Of a stretch of 32,794 nt of DNA, positions 30,048-32,794 are shown piece by piece. A program made the position numbers and the translations under genes. The DNA is from Scatosoma sp045652965 (GTDB taxonomy: Bacteria > Bacillota > Clostridia > Christensenellales > Borkfalkiaceae), in assembly GCA_045652965.1 (NCBI GenBank), contig JAZOLI010000035.1:1-32794 (forward strand), given 5' to 3'. Numbering within the stretch: the first letter of the stretch is position 1; every line of letters starts with the position of its first letter. The notes below the pieces were generated by a model. That model ran no database searches. It had not been told where the DNA came from and saw nothing but the letters and a program-made list of their open reading frames with translations.

Positions 30048-30505
30048 AATGCATACTCCAAATCTTTTTCTTTCCAATTTTTCAGGGCATCGCAAATGGC
30101 ATTTGCTTCTTTTTTCGCGCCCAAAAGATCGTGCGCGAGATAGTTGCCGCATTCTTCCTTTTTGCTCCCGGGGATTTCGCCCGTATAATCGCGCGCAAAC
30201 GCCATTGCCGCTTTCACGCTTTCAATCGCTTTTGCGTAAGGAACGCTATCTTTAAGCAAGATATAAAATCCCGTGCGGCAACCCATAGGTCCAACGTAGA
30301 CGACGTTTTTAGAAATTTCGCTGTTGCGAAGATAAGTCGCAAGCAGATGTTCGAGCGTGTGCGCCGCGTTCATGTCCAAATAATCACCGCCGTTGGGCTT
30401 TTTCATGCGAATATCGTATGTAATCACGTCGCCGTCAATGCGAGAGATATACATTCCCTTTTCCAATTTATCGTGATTGATTTGAAAACTTGCAATTTTT
30501 TGCAT
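30044..30505 (-). CDS. luxS: S-ribosylhomocysteine lyase LuxS
   Basis: 153 residues. LuxS cleaves S-ribosylhomocysteine to homocysteine and the precursor of autoinducer-2, as part of the activated methyl cycle. The metal ligands are visible as HTLEH (His49, His53) and Cys119 in EECGNYLAHDL; Cys76 in GPMGCRTGFY is the catalytic cysteine. It has an AAAAGGAG site, follows the pseudouridine synthase homologue by 15 bases and overlaps the nitroreductase by 4. Its usual partner mtnN (pfs) is not in the window. No dedicated regulator is seen, so AI-2 may be only a by-product here. Confidence 0.97.
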   Translation of the reverse strand: MQKIASFQINHDKLEKGMYISRIDGDVITYDIRMKKPNGGDYLDMNAAHTLEHLLATYLRNSEISKNVVYVGPMGCRTGFYILLKDSVPYAKAIESVKAAMAFARDYTGEIPGSKKEECGNYLAHDLLGAKKEANAICDALKNWKEKDLEYAL

Positions 30506-30520
30506 ACGCTTCTCCTTTTT

Positions 30521-31510
30521 TTACTTTCCAAACAGCGCTCGAAACGACGCTGGAACGGGCGCGCGGAACGCAATCAATTCCTTGCTCACAGGCGACTCAA
30601 AGACAAGGCACGAAGCGTGCAAACCAAGCCTTGCGAGCGGATTTTTGGTGGAGCCATATTTATCGTCGCCAACCACGGCGTAGCCTTTGGATTTGAGCTG
30701 GACGCGAATTTGATTTTTCCTGCCCGTGTCAATCTTCACTTTTAAGAGCGAATATTCGTCGTTTTCCTCCACCACTTCATAATGCGTGATAGCCTTTTGT
30801 CCCGTGGGGTCGTTCGTGGCGTACACCAAGTTGTTTTTGTTTTCTTTTAAGTAGGATACGATCGTGCCCGATTTTTGCTCTAAAACGCCTTCGACGACCG
30901 CATAATATTCGCGCAAGGAAACGAGCTCGTTCCAATGCATTTTGAGCATGGAATGAATTTTGATATCCTTGGCAAACACGAGCACGCCCGACGTTTCCTT
31001 GGCAATGCGGTGCAAGATAAAGGGGCGCGCGTTTTTATCCTTTTGCGATAAATAAGCAAGCACGTAGCCATAAGCACATTCCGTTTCCTTATCGCTTTGC
31101 ACCGACAAAAGCCCCGCGGGTTTATCGATCGCAAGAAAATGCTCGTCTTCATAAACAATGCGGATCTCTTGCGGCGGCGATGATTGTTTTTGCCGCCTTA
31201 CAGGCGTTTTCGTTCTCGCCGTTTCTCCGCGCACGGGCGTTTTTGAAATTTTCACTTCGTCGTCCTTTGCAAGCGGAAAATCAAATTGCGTCACCAAACT
31301 TCCGTTGACAAGCACTTGTTTTCTCGCTAAAAGCGCTTTCACGTTGTTTCGGGAAGTGTTGCATTTGCGAAGCAAAAATTCGAGTAAAAAATCGCTTCGG
31401 CTCACTTTATAAGTTGCCGTATACGCAAGGGAAGCGGCAGCACGAGCACGCTTTTCATCTTGTACCTGCCCACGCCGTTTTTCGTTTAAGTTGCTAAAAT
31501 CTCTACGCAT
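30521..31510 (-). CDS. RluA-family pseudouridine synthase homologue lacking the catalytic aspartate
   Basis: 329 residues. Residues about 1-33 are a basic extension, about 34-90 an S4 RNA-binding domain (FLLEFLLRKCNTSRNNVKALLARKQVLVNG is typical, here cited in parts as NNVKALLARKQVLVNG), then a basic linker, then the RluA-type catalytic domain (EDEHFLAIDKPAGLLS, DTGRKNQIRVQLKS, GDDKYGS). The motif HRLDxxTSG, whose Asp attacks the uridine, reads HRIAKETSG: position 170 is Ala (codon GCC at 31003-31001). One base change from GAC would explain it. Everything else looks intact and the reading frame is full, so it is not an ordinary pseudogene. It is followed by luxS. Confidence 0.88.
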   Translation of the reverse strand: MRRDFSNLNEKRRGQVQDEKRARAAASLAYTATYKVSRSDFLLEFLLRKCNTSRNNVKALLARKQVLVNGSLVTQFDFPLAKDDEVKISKTPVRGETARTKTPVRRQKQSSPPQEIRIVYEDEHFLAIDKPAGLLSVQSDKETECAYGYVLAYLSQKDKNARPFILHRIAKETSGVLVFAKDIKIHSMLKMHWNELVSLREYYAVVEGVLEQKSGTIVSYLKENKNNLVYATNDPTGQKAITHYEVVEENDEYSLLKVKIDTGRKNQIRVQLKSKGYAVVGDDKYGSTKNPLARLGLHASCLVFESPVSKELIAFRAPVPASFRALFGK

Positions 31511-31522
31511 AATTCTCTCCCG

Positions 31523-32215
31523 TTATAGATCGAAGGGATAATCGTTATTTTTGTTTTTAGGTGGCGTGGCATCACGTTTCCACTTTCTTCTTCTGTTCCA
31601 AACGCGGAAAGAACGAAGCCACGAAGAGAAAGAGAACAACGCCACGTTGAAAAGGGACACGAGCAACGCAATGCGTTCCGCCCACACGCTGAATATAAAT
31701 AACAACACCAGCGCAACAAGATCAAGGATTGCAATCCATTTCACCTTGACAGGTAAAAAATAGAAAAGCAAAAGCTGATGATTGGGATATAAAAGCGCAA
31801 ACGCCAAGAACAAGGACAAATGCACGTATTCCATCGTTGCATACCCCGTGATAAAGCCCGAAACGATCGTGCCGATAAGCCCCACAAGATAGAACAAATC
31901 GAATTTAAACGATCCCCACGTGTTTTCAAGCGCCGTGCCGATCATCCAATAAAAATAAAGAGTCAAGGCAAGCACGAACAAGCTATACGTTTGCGGCACA
32001 AACACAAAGGTTAAAACGCGCCAAACTTCGCCTTCTAAAATGGCGGTTTTGTTAAAATAGAGCCACGAAACTATGCTCACGCCCGAGCGCTCATAAACGA
32101 GCGTATCCATAAGCCATACGAGCGCCGTGCCGATCACGATAATCGTCATCAAGTTTCTTAAAGCGTATCGTCCAAACTTTCTATCCAGTTTATCTAAAAA
32201 GGAATTTCCGTACAT
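31523..32215 (-). CDS. Rhomboid-fold membrane protein without the protease motif
   Basis: 230 residues from the ATG at 32215, which has an AAAGGAG site; the open frame upstream (59 codons) is not conserved-looking. It has about six transmembrane segments: an N-terminal one (TIIVIGTALVWLM), then WRVLTFVFVPQ, YFYWMIGTALENTWGSFKF, a Gly-rich helix, SLFLAFALLYPNHQLLLFYF and KWIAILDLVALVLLF, and a basic cytoplasmic tail (RRRKWKRDATPP). The WRVLTF and IGTALENTWGS parts match rhomboid family proteins, but no GxSG serine and no HxxxN motif is present, so it is probably a non-protease relative common in Clostridia. Confidence 0.82.
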   Translation of the reverse strand: MYGNSFLDKLDRKFGRYALRNLMTIIVIGTALVWLMDTLVYERSGVSIVSWLYFNKTAILEGEVWRVLTFVFVPQTYSLFVLALTLYFYWMIGTALENTWGSFKFDLFYLVGLIGTIVSGFITGYATMEYVHLSLFLAFALLYPNHQLLLFYFLPVKVKWIAILDLVALVLLFIFSVWAERIALLVSLFNVALFSFSSWLRSFRVWNRRRKWKRDATPPKNKNNDYPFDL

Positions 32216-32283
32216 TTTCTCTCCTTTATTTTTTACGCCTTGCGCACAAGGCACGCGAGCGTTTCTCTTCAATACGTCGAAAT

Positions 32284-32688
32284 TTAGATGATCCCCAAAT
32301 ACTCCAAAGGGACTACAATGATAGCCGCCAACCCCAAAACCGCAAACAAAGCACCACATAGAATAGATTCTCGTCTCTCGGAAGGAGTCCAAGGATCATT
32401 TGGGCGTAAGTTCTGAAAAGGCGCATGGTATGCAAGCTGCATGGCAATAAGAATATGCTTAAATCCGCACAAAGTACCGATAATCCAGTAAAGCCCGTAC
32501 AAAAATATAGCGATAAAGAATGACAACGAAGTAACAAATTTTTGCGATCCCACTTCTATATTCAACGTCTTACAAATTATTCCTACAATAAGGGGCATTA
32601 TAATCATCCCCAAAATTGCCCAACGGAATAAGTATCCCAAAATAATTATACGTAGCTCTTTTTTTGAATAGATAGAATTTCTCTTCAT
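32284..32688 (-). CDS. Unknown four-helix membrane protein
   Basis: 134 residues, not recognised. The ATG has an AAAAGGA site. Hydrophobic helices lie at about residues 14-38, 52-72 and 107-130, with a possible fourth near 74-86; the soluble loop between (HAPFQNLRPNDPWTPSERRES) is polar and Pro-rich, and the N-terminus is basic, suggesting it stays inside. It precedes the rhomboid-like gene by 68 bases in the same direction, a gap holding a small GCCTTG/CAAGGC hairpin. Base composition is more AT-rich than the neighbouring genes. Confidence 0.75.
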   Translation of the reverse strand: MKRNSIYSKKELRIIILGYLFRWAILGMIIMPLIVGIICKTLNIEVGSQKFVTSLSFFIAIFLYGLYWIIGTLCGFKHILIAMQLAYHAPFQNLRPNDPWTPSERRESILCGALFAVLGLAAIIVVPLEYLGII

Positions 32689-32714
32689 GCGTTTTCCTTT
32701 TCAATATGTCAACT

Positions 32715-32786
32715 CGTGCAAGCACGGTTGCGGGCTAAGGAACATATATCCCCTTTCAGGGAATGTAAGTTCGTCCTGCGCGGACG
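32715..32786. other. Cluster of three short hairpins at the window edge (unidentified)
   Basis: Within 72 bases stand CGTG-CAAG-CACG (32715-32726), an 8-bp stem with a 3-base bulge (ACAT/ATGT and TCCC/GGGA, 32742-32766), and CGTCC/GGACG (32772-32786). This could be the leader of the membrane protein gene at 32284-32688 or the edge of an RNA gene continuing past the window. I do not recognise a known RNA family. Confidence 0.3.
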
Positions 32787-32794
32787 GCGTACCT

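Noticed and set aside
30048..30152. N-terminal extension of the nitroreductase by 35 codons
   Set aside because: It overlaps the luxS C-terminal coding region out of frame; the ATG at 30047 shares the ATGA overlap and starts where the family starts.
32238..32253. GCCTTG-CGCA-CAAGGC hairpin as a terminator between the two membrane protein genes
   Set aside because: On the minus strand it is followed by GTAAAAAATAAAGG, an A run rather than a T run, so it cannot be a standard intrinsic terminator in that direction.
32216..32392. N-terminal extension of the rhomboid-like protein by 59 codons
   Set aside because: It overlaps the end of the upstream membrane protein gene, and the ATG at 32215 has an AAAGGAG site at good distance.
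1..32794. CRISPR arrays, tRNA or rRNA genes, IS elements, prophage, toxin-antitoxin or defence systems
   Set aside because: I looked for short regularly spaced repeats, cloverleaf-type sequences, transposase or integrase motifs and known defence domains and saw none.

Overview
The window reads as chromosome from an uncultured anaerobic member of the Clostridia (Firmicutes/Bacillota). Three things point there: the gene order yicC-gmk-rpoZ-priA-def-fmt-rsmB-rlmN-rpe next to rpmB/yloU/fakA/recG, which follows the Bacillus/Clostridium arrangement; strong AGGAG-type ribosome binding sites; and superoxide reductase plus a flavin reductase-rubredoxin fusion in place of visible catalase or superoxide dismutase. 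Nearly all genes lie on the minus strand; only trmO and rpmB are on the plus strand. I see no phage, IS element, CRISPR array, tRNA or rRNA.

Layout. (1) 1-5946: an arginine operon transcribed argG-argH-argC-argJ-argB-argD (argD cut by the window edge), with an ideal sigma-A promoter, an AT-rich divergent region full of TGNATA half-sites, and a hairpin that can cover the argH ribosome binding site. (2) 6062-6792: trmO, apparently leaderless. (3) 6800-8718: minD, a 77-residue unknown protein and a DegV/FakB-type fatty-acid-binding protein as one operon. (4) 8911-9681: a HisI-HisE fusion whose HisI half has lost its metal-binding residues. (5) 9724-13961: yloU, fakA and recG, with intrinsic terminators between them. 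(6) 14021-22837: rpmB, convergent with the nine-gene yicC-to-rpe translation/replication cluster. (7) 22866-27312: pcrA-ligA, with pcrA apparently leaderless and its protein carrying a Gly/Tyr/Ser-rich segment. (8) 27320-28060: rpsU and a small unknown gene. (9) 28150-29466: Hrb-like flavin reductase-rubredoxin and superoxide reductase, separated by two 92-bp direct repeats; a perfect 17-bp palindrome sits at the superoxide reductase start site. (10) 29526-32794: an unknown membrane protein, a rhomboid-like protein without the protease motif, a pseudouridine synthase homologue lacking its catalytic Asp, luxS and a nitroreductase.

The genes are mostly housekeeping: arginine synthesis, translation and tRNA/rRNA modification, replication restart and repair, fatty-acid activation (FakB and FakA at separate loci) and oxygen detoxification. 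No obvious new defence or mobile system is present. The most interesting signals are the two leaderless promoters, two conserved enzymes missing active-site residues, the unknown small protein in the MinE position behind minD, and the palindromic operator at dfx. Nine good sigma-A promoters were found by eye, all with a 17-bp spacer.
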